This document shows, in pieces, positions 23,191 to 35,625 of a stretch of DNA of 64,000 nt; within the stretch, counting starts at the first letter, position 1; each line of letters begins with the position of its first letter. Made by a program: the position numbers and the translations under genes. The DNA is from Sambucus nigra (Eukaryota > Streptophyta > Magnoliopsida > Dipsacales > Adoxaceae): contig OX422211.1 of NCBI GenBank assembly GCA_949130495.1, positions 442,936,219 to 443,000,218 on the forward strand, in the 5' to 3' direction. The notes below the pieces were generated by a model, which was not told where the DNA came from, did no database searches, and saw nothing but the letters and a program-made list of their open reading frames with translations.

Positions 23191-23808
23191 AATATTTCCC
23201 TTTGTCTATTCTAGTTCAAAACTAACCGAAATCCAAATTATAAAAAGTTCACCTCTATGACAAAAATATCCTAATACCCTTCCTAAAACCTAGAAATGAA
23301 AAGATGTAGAGAAACTTTCTTAATCTCATCTTGAGCCTCCCTTGGGAAACTTTGTCTTCATCTAGTGCAAAATTTTCTTCCTCTTAGATACCTGCACACA
23401 TGAAGCGAAGAAAAATACCTCATGATGCAAGAGTTTGAAATAGAAAACAAAAAACAAAACTCATGATGAATCTACCACACAAATCAAACTCATCATCAAA
23501 TCAAATCTCTCTGTCATTTGTTCTCCCCCTTTTTATCCCAAAATAGACAAAGGAGTAGATTCTAAATATGAAGTATAAAGCATCATATAGAAGAAATAAA
23601 ACATCCTCGCATATATATGTAAACAACGCACGTGTAGTGATAATCTCAAAGGCTATAAAACCCAACTATTCTTGAAATTTTTATCAAGTATATATGATAC
23701 AAATACAACACAATAACTCAAGAACAAATAATTTAGACTATGATCAAGTATGTGATAACCATGAATTCAATGTAAACTGCAAAAAGTCAAAACACAATAC
23801 CATATATA
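23191..23808 (-). other. Copy S2 3' internal fragment
   Basis: Matches S1 19355-19980 (for example CTTCCTAAAACCTAGAAATG against CTTCCCAAAACGTAAAAATG) and ends abruptly at a LINE. Confidence 0.7.
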
Positions 23809-24560
23809 TTTTTTTTGGATAAAGGAACAGACTTTATTAAGTTGGTGAAGATGAAATGCCTATCTTTAGTGGCTCACAAACTAAGTTAATAAAATTCTTT
23901 GTAAAAATAACCATTTAATTTTGTCTAAAGGACTCAAAAGGGAAAATCTTTAAAAATAAGAGAGACATCATTATGTATTGATGCAATTATAATGCTAATA
24001 ATCATCTCAAGCCCATCAAAGGTCTTCGCACCAAATAGCCCAACAAATATAATATGGTAAAATATAAGTGAGAATAGCTTGAAGAGAGGGACCATGAGTA
24101 AGAATCCACCAACTAATGAGGCGAGATTTTATTAAGGACCCTTTAGATTGACAACCCAAAATATTATCAAAGTGAGTCAAAATATGATTAGCCACCTATC
24201 CCTTAGAAAAATGATGATCCAAAGTTTCCATCTTTCTATTAGCACAACATCTACACTTGGAGACTACACGCATTTTTAGGCCTTGAATATTCTCATCGAG
24301 AGGGAGTGCGTTAAGAAGTAAATGCCACTTAAACATACAGATCTTAGGGAATATACGTTTATTCCAGATCATGTTAAAAGAGAATTGGTTCAGGTATTTA
24401 GGTCTAATAGTATTTTAAACCTCATTGAATATAAATTTGCGACTTTTTCAAGTGGAATCGGTGTCGTTAATAAAATGTTCTCGAACCAAGTTCCAAACTT
24501 ATTGCATACGCTTCCAGGTTGGACTAGAATATTTTAGAACACCTTTATATCCGACAAAAT
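23809..24560 (-). mobile_element. LINE 3' fragment with zf-RVT domain
   Basis: The minus strand reads IWNKRIFPKICMFKWHLLLN and then LPLDEN, CRCC and DHHF-SKG. This is the reverse-transcriptase zinc-binding region (zf-RVT) found at the C-terminus of plant LINE ORF2. Stops follow. The fragment ends in an A-run (minus strand, 23812-23820). The 5' part is missing, as usual for LINEs. Confidence 0.75.
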
Positions 24561-24890
24561 TATAGGGACAAATTTCCAATTGAGTCAATTTGTTAGTGTT
24601 GGATTAATTTTGGACAAAACTAATTGATTCATAGGATATTAGTTTGTTGTGTCTTTCAAGCCTATGATAATTGAGTTGAAGACCTAGAGGCCAAGCCTAA
24701 AGTGAAGATATCATCAGTGCTAGTTTTCGTGCCTTGTTTTTTGTCGTCAACATTTCAAGTTGTCCAAAGTCTCTAATGGTATGAATGCATTTAGTATATA
24801 TAGTATATATAGAGACTTGGAGATTTTTATGGGTGTCTTTTAATAAAACCTTTTGTCAAAACGACTTCATATTTTTATAAATAAGTCATT
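24561..24890 (+). repeat. Copy S3 truncated LTR
   Basis: TATAGGGACAAATTTCCAAT and the following 280 bp match the LTR start at 32002 almost base by base, including the doubled TATATAG at about 24793-24812. The rest of the LTR is missing and gag sequence follows. Confidence 0.75.
24793..24812 (+). promoter_or_regulatory. Doubled TATATAG TATA-like element in S3 LTR
   Basis: AGTATATATAGTATATATAG. The same doublet is kept in the LTR at 32236-32254. Confidence 0.45.
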
Positions 24891-24899
24891 TTAAATAAT

Positions 24900-25750
24900 C
24901 AATAACTTATAATGCCTCCTTAAGTGCTAGTGATCCGAAAAAGGGGGAGAGTTCCCCCAATGAGAGAAAGTTAGTTGCTTTCTTGGCATGTCATGTGGGC
25001 ATCGATGATAAATCTTACCATTAAAATTCTCATGTGCATGACACTTCTAAGTCCGTTGAATCCCAAGTGAGTGAGGGTGAAACTAGTGAGGAAGAGAAGG
25101 TTGATGTGAAATAATTGCTAGTTGCCTTTAATGAGTTGTATGCCGAAGCGATGAAGGTGAAAAAGGCAAATTTTAAATTTCAAGCTAGGTTGAATGAGAG
25201 TGCGATAGAAAATAAGGATGTTTTTATTGTGGATCTTAAGGCAAGAGAGAAGAAGCTTAGGGAGAAGCTAGAGTGTGTTAAGAAAGAGAGAGATAATCTT
25301 CATAGTTTGATGGAAGAATTAAAAAAAGAGGTGTTAGAGTTTAAGGAGTCTAGGAGTTCACGTGATTCTATGATTAGTGAGTTAGAGAAGAAGTTGAAAG
25401 GCTCGAGTAAGGTGAAGTTTGACTTGGAATTCAGGTCCAAAAAGTTGGAATGGATGTTAGGCACCGTCCAAGTCAAAAGTGATAGGTGTGGTATAGGCTA
25501 AGATGATTGAGTTATTACCATTACCAAAGCCAATACCAACCGTATGAGAGATCCCACTAGGAACGTGAGGAGAGGTTGACATTTTGGTAATCATTCTCGC
25601 CTTCTTTACACTTGTACACATTATGGTAGGAAAGGTCACCTTAGACGTTTTTTATATGGACTTAGGAATGCTCCTAGGAAGTTAAGGAATAAAGTCGTTT
25701 TAGTTCCCAAAACCCCCATGCATAAGTTCACACTTTCTTAGGTTAGGAAA
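24900..25750 (+). pseudogene. Copy S3 SIRE-like Gag remnant
   Basis: The sequence enters gag inside the acidic segment (SASDPKKGESS, 24935), passes two stops, then has a 128-codon open coiled-coil stretch (25115-25501) with KAREKKLREKLECVKKERD. Past stops at 25499 and 25505 it reads CTHYGRKGHLRRFLYGL, a second zinc knuckle with the second and last Cys replaced. This is the order of SIRE/Maximus Gag. No protease or pol follows. Confidence 0.7.
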
Positions 25751-27860
25751 TAGGACTTAAGGCTTTAGGACTTGAACTACACGGTTCTCATTTGGTTGCA
25801 CTTTATTCTTCCCATGCTAGAGGTGATTGTGTTGCCATATTTGGCATATGCTAGTCTTTTCATCATGATTTATATATTTCTAGTGTTATGACATGTGTTC
25901 TTTTGTGTCATATTTTTATTTATTTGAGTCTTATTTGAAAAAATATAAAAAGATTTTATTTTTGACATTTTTTGAGAAAATACAATTATTTTTTGCTTTT
26001 ATTTGATTCAAAATATGTTGAAAAACCAAAAATTTTTTTGGTTTGTTTTTGTCTTTGAGTTAACATGTTTGGTGTGGCATATTAGTGTGCTTTGACCCCC
26101 ATCCTTTCATTATCCATGTGTCTAGGACATTTGGTCACAATATTTTATGTTTAGAATGATCTTAACCATTGTATTACGGGGTTGTTTTGAAGTTGATATG
26201 CATTTTGATTTGACTTTGTATATATTCCATCTTTGTACACATGCACGAGTTAGTATGAAAGTTTAACATCTCATCCATATTGGAGTTTGGTAAGACCTTA
26301 TTATCTTAATTTTGTCATCTATGCGTAAGTAAACTTATGGAAGAGGTGTGCATGTAATAACCGTTTACCATGATGATGATATTAAAAAAATTAGTAAGTG
26401 TTCACGGGAAAGGGCTACGAGAGTGAAAAAATTGACTCGTCGTGAAAGCCACGGTTTGAAAGAGCCCAAAAGAAAATCAAGGCAATAAAAAGAAACAAGT
26501 GCTAAAAGTAGGGCCAATAGGATTTTCTATAAGTTGAGAATGATAGAAACCTCAAAAGAGCTTAAAATGTAAATATATAAAAGAGGGAATTGGTTGGAGA
26601 AAATTAAAACTGGTTTGCACCACGAATCCTTATGTTGAAATATTGCATCATGATGCTATTATTTGTTGAATTGTTAATATTCCGGATTTGTGTGCATTTT
26701 TGATTTTTTTAGTTCATTTAGCTCTCACTCTAAATGTCACATATGGTTAAAATAAAGCTTAATGATTTATGGCTATCAATTAGAGTTTCTTGATCGTTTT
26801 AATGTATTGGAATTGCGATTCATTTGTTTTAGTTCATGCCCATACATTCCATATTCATGTTTGAGCACATTGGTACTATGTTAGCATGTAACTCACATTG
26901 TTTTATTTGTTGGTTTTCTGTTTTGCTACTATTTTATGATTTCTACTCTTTTCAGTTAACTGTTTCAAGAAATTTTTTCACTGGACGAAACTACATGTTT
27001 TCCAGCACTAGATCTGAGTTTTTGGTTTTTCTCATTCGAGCGACTTATCAATGTCGCGCAAGGCTTCAAGCGACGAGCCTATATCATTTGAACGACAAGG
27101 CTATCTCGTTCGAGCGACCTTCTAGGATTTTTGTTTTTCCTTCTGTTTCAGTACCCTAGTTCATATTGATATGTTTTTTGGTACTATTGGGTTGCTTCTG
27201 GATAGTTTGTTGTTTTCATATTCTCATTGATTACATATATTACTGCATTGTGTCACACCTGATTAGATTATTGATTCATGTTGTGTGATTATTGTTTGGT
27301 AGCTATAGGTTTGACATTTTTTTATCATTATTAGTTGATTACTTCATTGATATCTAAATATATTTCATTGATTGTCTCATGATAGATATGCTTATCTTTT
27401 CACCGGGTTATCTATTTGAGATAAAAGGGGGGAGATGCATGTGATGTGGGGGAGATTTTGTTTGTTGAGCTCATAAATTTTGTTTCATTACAAATTGATA
27501 TCATATGCTTACATGCTTATATGTCAGTATTAATTAGTTTCCACAAATTGGTATCCTGATTTAAATATTGTTTACTAATTGGTATCCATATTTTTGCTCA
27601 CATATTTTACATCATTTCTTCCACCATACTTCACTGGGTATTTTTCTGTCTCATGTGTGTAGGTATGCTTAAAGAGATTCGATATTTCAAGACTACATCA
27701 CATTTAGACAGTTCATGCTTACTGAACCATTATTTACTAGTCTTGTCTTGTATTTTTAATTTTTGGTTTATAGGATGGGATTTAGGCATCATACGACTTG
27801 ATGGCCCGGCTTAGGCATTTTAGTGTTGGTTTTATCCCGGAATAGTCAAAGGGGGATATT
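25751..27860 (+). other. Copy S3 3' internal region
   Basis: AT-rich and non-coding, with no pol motifs. It includes a palindrome-rich block at 27030-27125 (CATTCGAGCGAC, CGTTCGAGCGAC and similar), GGGGGGAGATG near 27427, and a polypurine tract CAAAGGGGGATATT at 27847-27860 next to an LTR. Confidence 0.6.
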
Positions 27861-29020
27861 TGTAAAGACAAAATTTCCAATTGGGTCGGATGTATGTTTA
27901 TTTGACTTATTCCCGCAACAAAAGTTGTTTAAGACATAGGTCGTATTTTTATTATCACGATCCGTCACAGACTATAACGTATTGAAGTTTATTGAAGACG
28001 TTGCAACAAAGCTTCAAAGATTTATCATGATTATCTATGGTGAATATTTTGTCTTCAGTCAAATTCCATTCCGAGATCACTTAGTTACGAATGCGTAATT
28101 TTAATGGGACTCGAAATATATTTTTATATGCTTAAGGATGTTATTTATTTAAGAAAATATTTTTAATTTTTTTTAAAGTGTTTCAAAATGTTTACACTTT
28201 GTTTTATTCCAATAAGGATGATTAGAGTTGTATTTTATTCAAACTCTATTTCTCTCTGTCGCTCAAACGACATCAAACGACATTAGCAGTCATTTGAGTG
28301 AGATCACTATGTTGTTCGAACGACATAGCCATCTCATTCGAGCGATAGCTAAAATCGTTCGAGCGAGTCACCGCCTTAAAAAATCTATTTAAAGTGTGGT
28401 TTTATCAAAATTTCGTAAGTGTGCAATCTGAAAAATAGTATACGAACCAGTACGTATTTTGCACATGTTTTCTAAAGTTGTCTAAGTCCAAAAACATCCT
28501 TAGAGTTTCAAAGAGTTTTCATTGTCATATGCAATAGTGATCTTGTTTGTACTAAGAAGGATTTTGTTCTGCACTTTGAAGAACATCGTTGGGTTTTGCG
28601 AAGAAGAAGCGAAGGAGTTCGTGTTTCGATTTCTTAGACTTTCTAAGCTACATCGGTGGACACCAAGACATCCATGGAGGCGACCGCTCTGGACATGTAT
28701 CGCGAAAGGATTCATATGGGCACTGTGGATAAGTGATTGAAGATAAGAAGAGTGTCAAGTCTCATTGGGATCGAGTCATTGAGTAAGACTTGTGTTTGTT
28801 CCTTGTAATTCCACATCATGGTGATTTTTTGGCTTGGGCCATTCGTGGTTTTTTCCTTTTGTGGTTTCCTCATACATCCGTTATTGTGAGTGTTCTTTTC
28901 TTTACTTTACTTGCCTTAATAACTCGATGCATATTTAGGATTAATCAAGATAAAATTTGGTTAAGTTAAAATTGGTTCGCAACTTGGTGCAGTTTAAAAA
29001 TTGGAAAAAGGTTTTTCATA
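27861..29020 (+). repeat. LTR at the end of copy S3
   Basis: Begins TGTAAAGACAAAATTTCC after a polypurine tract. Palindrome cluster at 28255-28375 and CTATTTAAAG at 28385-28394. It differs strongly from the 24561 and 32002 LTRs beyond the first 30 bp, so it belongs to another subfamily. The right edge is uncertain. Confidence 0.65.
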
Positions 29021-29059
29021 AAAGAAAAGTTGTTTTTTATCATCCGTAAAACTCATTCG

Positions 29060-30178
29060 AAAAAAAGGGGCCTGCACAGTCTAAGCATAATAAGGCCAAG
29101 AAATTTCCTAAAAATATTAACGAATATCTTAATAAGGACGAGTCAAATAAATGTTATAGTTGTGAGAATTATGGCAATAGGGTATTCGAGTGTCCCACTA
29201 AACTGAGGAAGGAGGGAAAGAGACCTATTTCATATAATGTCAGCCTTAGTGATAGTGAACCGAAAGAGGGACCCGATTCCCCATTAAGATAAATTTTATC
29301 GCGTTCATGGCTCGTCATGTGACTATAGTGAAAAGTCTTTCGTTAAGGATAAATTAACACATGACAGTTTCGAGGCCATTGTTTGTGAATCCCATGAGTT
29401 TGTTGGTAAAGAGAGTGGCTAAGAGAGTGAGAATGAAGAATAGGCAAAGGGGAGTGAACTTCAAGCAGCCTTTCGAGAGTTGTATGCGGAGTCGTTGAAA
29501 TTAAAAATGGAAAACTTGAAGTTAGAAGCAAATATGAGAGAATGTGTCATTGGTAGTGATGAGAGTGTTCTAATTGAAGATCTTAAGTCACGTGAGAGAA
29601 CTCTTCGTGAGAATCTAAAGTATGTAGAAGGTGAAAGAGATATCCTTAAAGTTTTAATGGAGCCTATGAATAAAGAGCTTCTCGACTTTTAAGAGAGTAG
29701 GAGCTTACTTGAGTCTCTAATAGTGGAGCTTGAAAAGAAATTGAAAGACTCAAGTCGTGTCAAGTTTGATTTGGAGTGTAGGTTGGAGAATTTTGATAAA
29801 ATTTTAGGCACCGTCCAAATCAAATATGACATATTTGGTATTGGCTTCGATACTCAAAATGATTCCTCTAATAAAGTTAAAACCATGTTTTTGAGAGAAT
29901 CGTCTAGGAAAACTTGAAAAGATCAATCCTTAGGTAATAATTCACACTGTGTTTTCACTTGCAACATTATGGTCGGAAGGGGCACCTTAGGAAATTTTTT
30001 TTATCTTAGAAATGCTCCTAGAAAGTTAAAGGGTAGAGTCACCAAGGTCACCAAATCCCAAGAGCGTCGTGTTTCACTCATGTGGGTTAGGAGATCTGAT
30101 TTGGGGACTTTATGTGATAGAGTTTATGATTCTCATCTACTTGCACATGATTCCTCCCTTGCTAAATTTAAATGTTGA
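29060..30178 (+). pseudogene. Copy S4 SIRE-like Gag remnant with two zinc knuckles
   Basis: KCYSCENYGNRVFECPTKL (about 29145-29200) is the first zinc knuckle of SIRE/Maximus Gag, with its His replaced by Asn. After stops comes a coiled coil (29480-29900; SRERTLRENLKYVEGERD and EKKLKDSSRVKFDLECRL), then a damaged second knuckle and NAPRKLKGR. A stop at 29690 breaks the coiled coil. The 5' end of gag is missing. Confidence 0.7.
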
Positions 30179-31269
30179 TTGTGTTAGTGTTGTTTACATA
30201 CACTAACTTTTGTGCTTTATGATAGATTTTTACTAGTTGTATGTTTGTCATATTCTAGTTAATGCCTCATTATATAAATTGTGCTAGAATTATGATATGT
30301 GTGTCTTTTGTAATTCATTTGTTATTTATTTTGTCTTATTTAAAAAATACAAAAAGATTCAGTTTGTCTTTTGAGGTAATTTTTTTTAGTTTTGGTGTTT
30401 GTTTAAAATTGTTAAAAAAGCTCAAATTTTTGTTTGTGTGTATTTTAGTTTTACACATGTTTTGAGGCCTACACTTGTGTTTGAATCCTATATCATTCCT
30501 CGCTTCCATGTGACTAGAACTTTTGGTTATGATTTTCAATTCTTAAAATGTTCTTGCATGGAGAAGTTTGATTTTGAGTTTCATTATGGATTCTCTTTTT
30601 ATATGCTTCTCACACACATACATGAGATCTTTGAACTTTAACTTCACATGTATATTTGAGCTAAGTGAGATGTTATCCTGTCAATTTTTGTCATGTACAT
30701 GTTGCTATGACTATGGAGGACTTGTGCATGTAACAACCGTTGCACATGAGATTTATGTGAATTATAGAATAATATATAAGGGTGCATGGATAGGGTTTAA
30801 AAATTATGGCATTGTAAAAAGTAGCGAAGATCCATAGAGTGTGAAAAGGGCCTTAAAAAATGTGGCATTTTAAAAAAGTAGCCAAGGCCTACATTGTTTA
30901 GTTGGTATGATTCATTCAAAATAAAATAAAAAGAATTATTATGTATGAGGGAGTTTGGATGGAAATATCAATGATTTTGCACAATAACATTGTATCATAG
31001 TTATGCGTATTTTGCCATTACTCTATTGGTTTGTAGAATCATTAAATTTATAGGTTTGTATGCATGGTGCTTATTTGTTATTTAAGTTCACTTTATCTTG
31101 TCACATGAGGCTAAATATTTATTTGATAAAGTTTTTGCAATCAAATAGAACTCCTTAAACATTTTTAAATGATTGGGTCATAATTTTCTTGTCTCTAGTT
31201 CACACCCCTTCACTCCGTTTATGTCATATGAGTGTAGAAAGCTTATTGTATTTTGTGTTGTGTGTGGTG

Positions 31270-31315
<46 letters not shown>

Positions 31316-32001
31316 TATTTCTTTTATTTTTGAGTCTTTGCTTTGTCATCTAGTCCTTGTATGCTTCATGCTGCTATAGGTATCCATTTTGTTATGATTG
31401 ATATCCCATGCTTAATTAGTACACTCTAATTGATATCTTTTTGTTATCGCATCGTAGTTGGTATCTATTAATCTTTGTGTGAATTAGTTGATCTTTTAAT
31501 GCCATGTTACTTTATTGTTCTTGCCACTATATACACCATTGCATGATGAACTTATTTTTCCCTTTATACTTATCCCTTATTTGATTTGGGAGGAGAATCT
31601 AATTTAGTTAGGGAGAAACATATTATTTAACGCACCTTAAACCTTGTTTATTCCTGAATAAAAAGGGGGAGAAATGGTATCTAAACTTTTTATATTTGGG
31701 GAGATCTATCTTAGGGGGAGACGCGCGACTTTCTTAAGTGGGTTATGTTAGACAAATGGGGACATTTATTTATGCTATTTATACTGCAATATTCCCTATG
31801 CGTTTGATGGTGTGTTTAAGTGTGCATGCTTTTCATCTTAGCGATAACATTTTTAAAGAAAGAAAAGCTTCTCATTCCATGTGCCAGTCAAGCGTCTGTA
31901 TTTTTTTATTTTTGGGTGGCATTTTATCCTTTTAGAAGAGCTTGACGGCCCATAGGATTTTTATTTTAGGTTTTGTCCCAGGATAGCCAAAGGGGGAGAT
32001 T
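30179..32001 (+). other. Copy S4 3' internal region
   Basis: Non-coding and AT-rich, with (TA)21 at 31271-31312, GGGGGAGA strings at 31666 and 31715, and the polypurine tract CCAAAGGGGGAGATT at 31987-32001. Confidence 0.6.
31271..31312. repeat. (TA)21 microsatellite
   Basis: Perfect TA dinucleotides. Confidence 0.95.
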
Positions 32002-33310
32002 TGTAAGGACAAATCTCCAATTGAGTCAATTTGTCATGTTGGCTTAATGACAGACAAAACTAATTAATTCATAGCATATAAGTTTTGTTTTGTCCTTTAA
32101 GACCTATGACAATTGAGTTGAAGACGTAGCGGATAACCCTAAAGTGAAGATATCGTCAGTGCCAGTTTTCGTGCGTTGTTTTTCGTCATCAACATTTCAA
32201 GTTGTCCAAAGTCTTTAAAGGTATGAATGCATTTAATATATATAGTATATATAGAGACTTGGATATTTTTATGGGTGTCTTATAAAGCCTTTAGTCAAAA
32301 TGATATCGTTTTAAATCTTATCATAAAAGTTTTTGGGCTTTAAAAGAAATTTCTGATTTTCTAAAAAGTTGTTCAAATGAAACTGAGATCTCCTTCAAAC
32401 GAGATTCGTAAGTTGTTCGAACGAACATTCTAATGAGATTCATTTCATTTTTTCTAAAGTTTTGTTAGAATGGTCGTTAGAACGACATGGTTCGAATGAA
32501 GTTATCTAACATGAATTGTTCCCTTTTCAACACTGAAATCTCATTAGAACAAAGTCGTTCGAACAACATTCAAAATTTGTTCAAGCGACTTGGGCGATTT
32601 AGCAGTTTTTCCTCAATTTTTTGTTCAACTTCCCATTACTGCACTTCGTTTTTACTAGTTTTAATATGTGCGGGAATATAGTTTTAAACATACTTTTTTA
32701 ACACTTTCCTATAGCCTTTGAGAGAAAAATTCTTCATCCAAAAAGTCCCTTTTGTATTGATAATTTTTATGGTTTAATTTCTACCAAAAAACATAAAGTT
32801 TGCAACCATAGTTTATCATGATCCAAATTTTAATATATATACTTGTTTGAGATCATCTTGTTGACATTGGGTTTCATCTCTACCCCAAAAGATAAAGTTT
32901 CCTATGGAGGAGTCTGTGTTTGTTATTTTGTGGTGCGCATATGGAGAAAGGCTTCATGTGTTTTTGATGGTTGATTTGTCCTATCGATGGATTTCGAGAG
33001 TACAGTAGATTTCGAAATTATCAATTAGGAAGAGGTGGAAGCAACAAGAAGCGTCAAATATTGAGAGGGAGTCAGGTCGAGGAAGTAAGTCTTTTGTGTT
33101 GTCTTTTGTAAAGCCATACATAGTGAATTTGTTGTTGGACCGTCCGAGGTTTTTTTTGTTGTGGTTTTCCTTGTACATCACGCTCTTGTGGTTGTGTGTT
33201 TACTTTTTATCTTGCAAAATTCAGCAAGATCAATGCTTAGGTTAACCAAATAAAAATTGGTTCAAATCACAACTTTAGTGTATTTTGGTGCTAGTTTAAT
33301 TTAATTCAAG
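32002..33310 (+). repeat. Copy S4 LTR
   Basis: Starts TGTAAGGACAAATCTCC after the polypurine tract. Its first 290 bp match the truncated LTR at 24561-24850. Palindrome cluster 32365-32600. The end is near TTGGTGCTAGTTTAA and is approximate. Confidence 0.75.
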
Positions 33311-34083
33311 CCATCTAATTTAATCTGAAAATATTCATGCTTGGTTTGTTTAGCATATATCAGAATTTATAATTTTCAAAAGTATACCAAAGAAAATCTG
33401 GCACACGTATATGTATAAATGATGGAAAAACTCGATACAAATCATATAAGCTTTACCTACTAGCATATTATATTATGTCTAAACATGTGGGATGTAATGA
33501 ATGGGCATGAACTCGATGAAAATAAATTATGATCTAACCACAAAAACATGTTTAGGAAGTTTTAATTGACTGCAAAACTTTATCAAACTAAGCTTTAGCC
33601 TTAAGTTATAAGATAAAGTGGACTTAATGAACAAACAAGCACAATACACACAAGCCCTGAATATTAATGATTCTACAAATTAATATCATCAGTACAAAAT
33701 AAATATAACTAGGATTCATTATGGAAACCTTTTGATCTTCAACTAAACACCCTCAAAGATAAACACATATCATATTTTCTATTCTTTTCTTTTCTCAGTT
33801 CTTTTGAAGTTATTTCTTTTGAATGATTAAACATTAGACCAAATTGGTCGCTTTTTCGCAATTTTTCTATTTTTATTGCCTTAAATATTTTTATTGGGCT
33901 CTTGCTAATGGAGTATTTCCTAAAAAGTAGATTTTCTCTTTTCGTACCCCTTTCCTGTGCACACTCATATTTTTTTCTATACTAATCAACATCGCTCATG
34001 GACAACGGATCTTACATGCAAAAATCCCTGATAGTCACAAAAACATATAGATGACAAAATTAATGGCGGAACATCTCACAAAG

Positions 34084-34165
<82 letters not shown>

Positions 34166-34650
34166 TGAAGTTAATGTTCTAAAAGCTCGTGCATGTGTGT
34201 GCGGAGGCATATACAAAGTTGAAATCATAAAGAAAATAAAGTTCAAAAAGACTCCACGAAAACATGGTTAAGAATAATCTAAGTATCTATTATCATAACC
34301 AAATGTCCTAGCCACATGAAAAGTTCGTAATGAATTGGATTCTAACACATCAATATGCCACACCAAAAGTGTAAAACTAAAATACACAAAACACCAAAAA
34401 TCTTTTTGTATTTTTCAAACAAATTTATCAAAATAAAATGTTTATGTATTTTTTCAATATGACTCGAATAAAAGAAAAAGAAAATACAAAAGATACACAT
34501 GTCATAACACTAGAAAACATATACCGTAAAGCATAGTTACAGTATGACAACAAAAATCATGCAAGCAATCATCCATAACATATAGCATGTAAGATTCATA
34601 TGCAAGAATGAGAGAATCAACTTGTTTAACATCTAGCGACTCCCAAAAAG
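33311..34650 (-). other. Copy S5 3' internal region, truncated
   Basis: Matches S1 19970-21190 (for example CATGTGGGATGTAATGAATG here, CATGTGAGATGGAATGAATG there). Contains the compound microsatellite at 34087-34162. Confidence 0.65.
34087..34162. repeat. (AT)16(GT)22 compound microsatellite
   Basis: AT from 34087 to 34118, then GT to 34162. Confidence 0.95.
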
Positions 34651-34654
34651 TTTT

Positions 34655-35405
34655 CCTAACCCAAATAGATGTATACTTAACGCGTCGGGTTTTGGGAACA
34701 AAGGGGACTGTAGACTTTAACTTCCTAGGACCTCTTCCAAGATAATAACAAAATGACGTGAGGTGACATTTCCTACCATAATGCGAACATTTGTAAACAT
34801 AAGGAATGGTACCTATGGGTTGACCTCTTCTAACATCCTTGGATGTGGTTGAATCTATTAATAAGCAATGGTCTTGGCTTTAATAACATAAGCATTGGAA
34901 ATATGGGATCCAATACCATCCCTACATAAAATACTCGAGTCTTTTAAATCATATTTTAACTTAAAAATTTTAAACTCAAGTAAAGAATTAGACTCTTTAA
35001 GTTTTAAGGAATCCTTGTTCATATATTCAATCATTCCTAGAAGGTTATCTCGCTCCCTCTCAAGCTAGCGAACTTATCACTAAGAGTCTTCTCATGTTCC
35101 CTCAAATCTAAAATCAATTTATCACTATCCTCTTTAACACATAAACAAACCCTAGAAATTTTAGAGTCTTCTAATTATTTCTCTTAAAATCGTACTGTAT
35201 CATCACTCTCTTTCTTGGACACGTCTAAAGTGTTCAAATCAAGATCCATGTCCATAATCTTCTCATGAAAGAAATATCTTTGAGTTTGAACAGTTTGGAA
35301 AAGTTCCAAAACAGCTTTAAAATGAGAATTTTCTTTTTCATGAATTTCAATTTTTTTAGCAAACTTCAAATTCAAATGAGATAAATTTTCACTATGGCTA
35401 TCCAT
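34655..35405 (-). pseudogene. Copy S5 short Gag
   Basis: Starts at the ATG at 35405 (MDSHSEN), the position used in S1. Coiled coil with KKIEIHEKENSHFKAVLEL. A stop at about 35183 and frame changes follow. A damaged zinc knuckle KCSHYGRKCHLTSFC is at about 34745-34800. Same gag-only layout as S1. Confidence 0.6.
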
Positions 35406-35625
35406 CGAGAGAAAGACAAATAAAACAACACATGAAAGATGAATAAACAACCACCCTAAACCTCATTAAATAAGGATCGAACATGGTAACTTAATGCAAC
35501 CCGTTCTGATACCACTTGATAAAGTTGGTATCGGTGGGAAAAATGCTTTGAAAATTAGGATTACACGATAATTTGGTGTACCCTGCTCTAGTAACAATTG
35601 ACAGGGTAAAAATGCTCTCATGCCA

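Noticed and set aside
25115..25501. Possible host coiled-coil gene
   Set aside because: It lies after a truncated LTR, is followed by a zinc-knuckle remnant, and matches copy S4; it is SIRE-like Gag.
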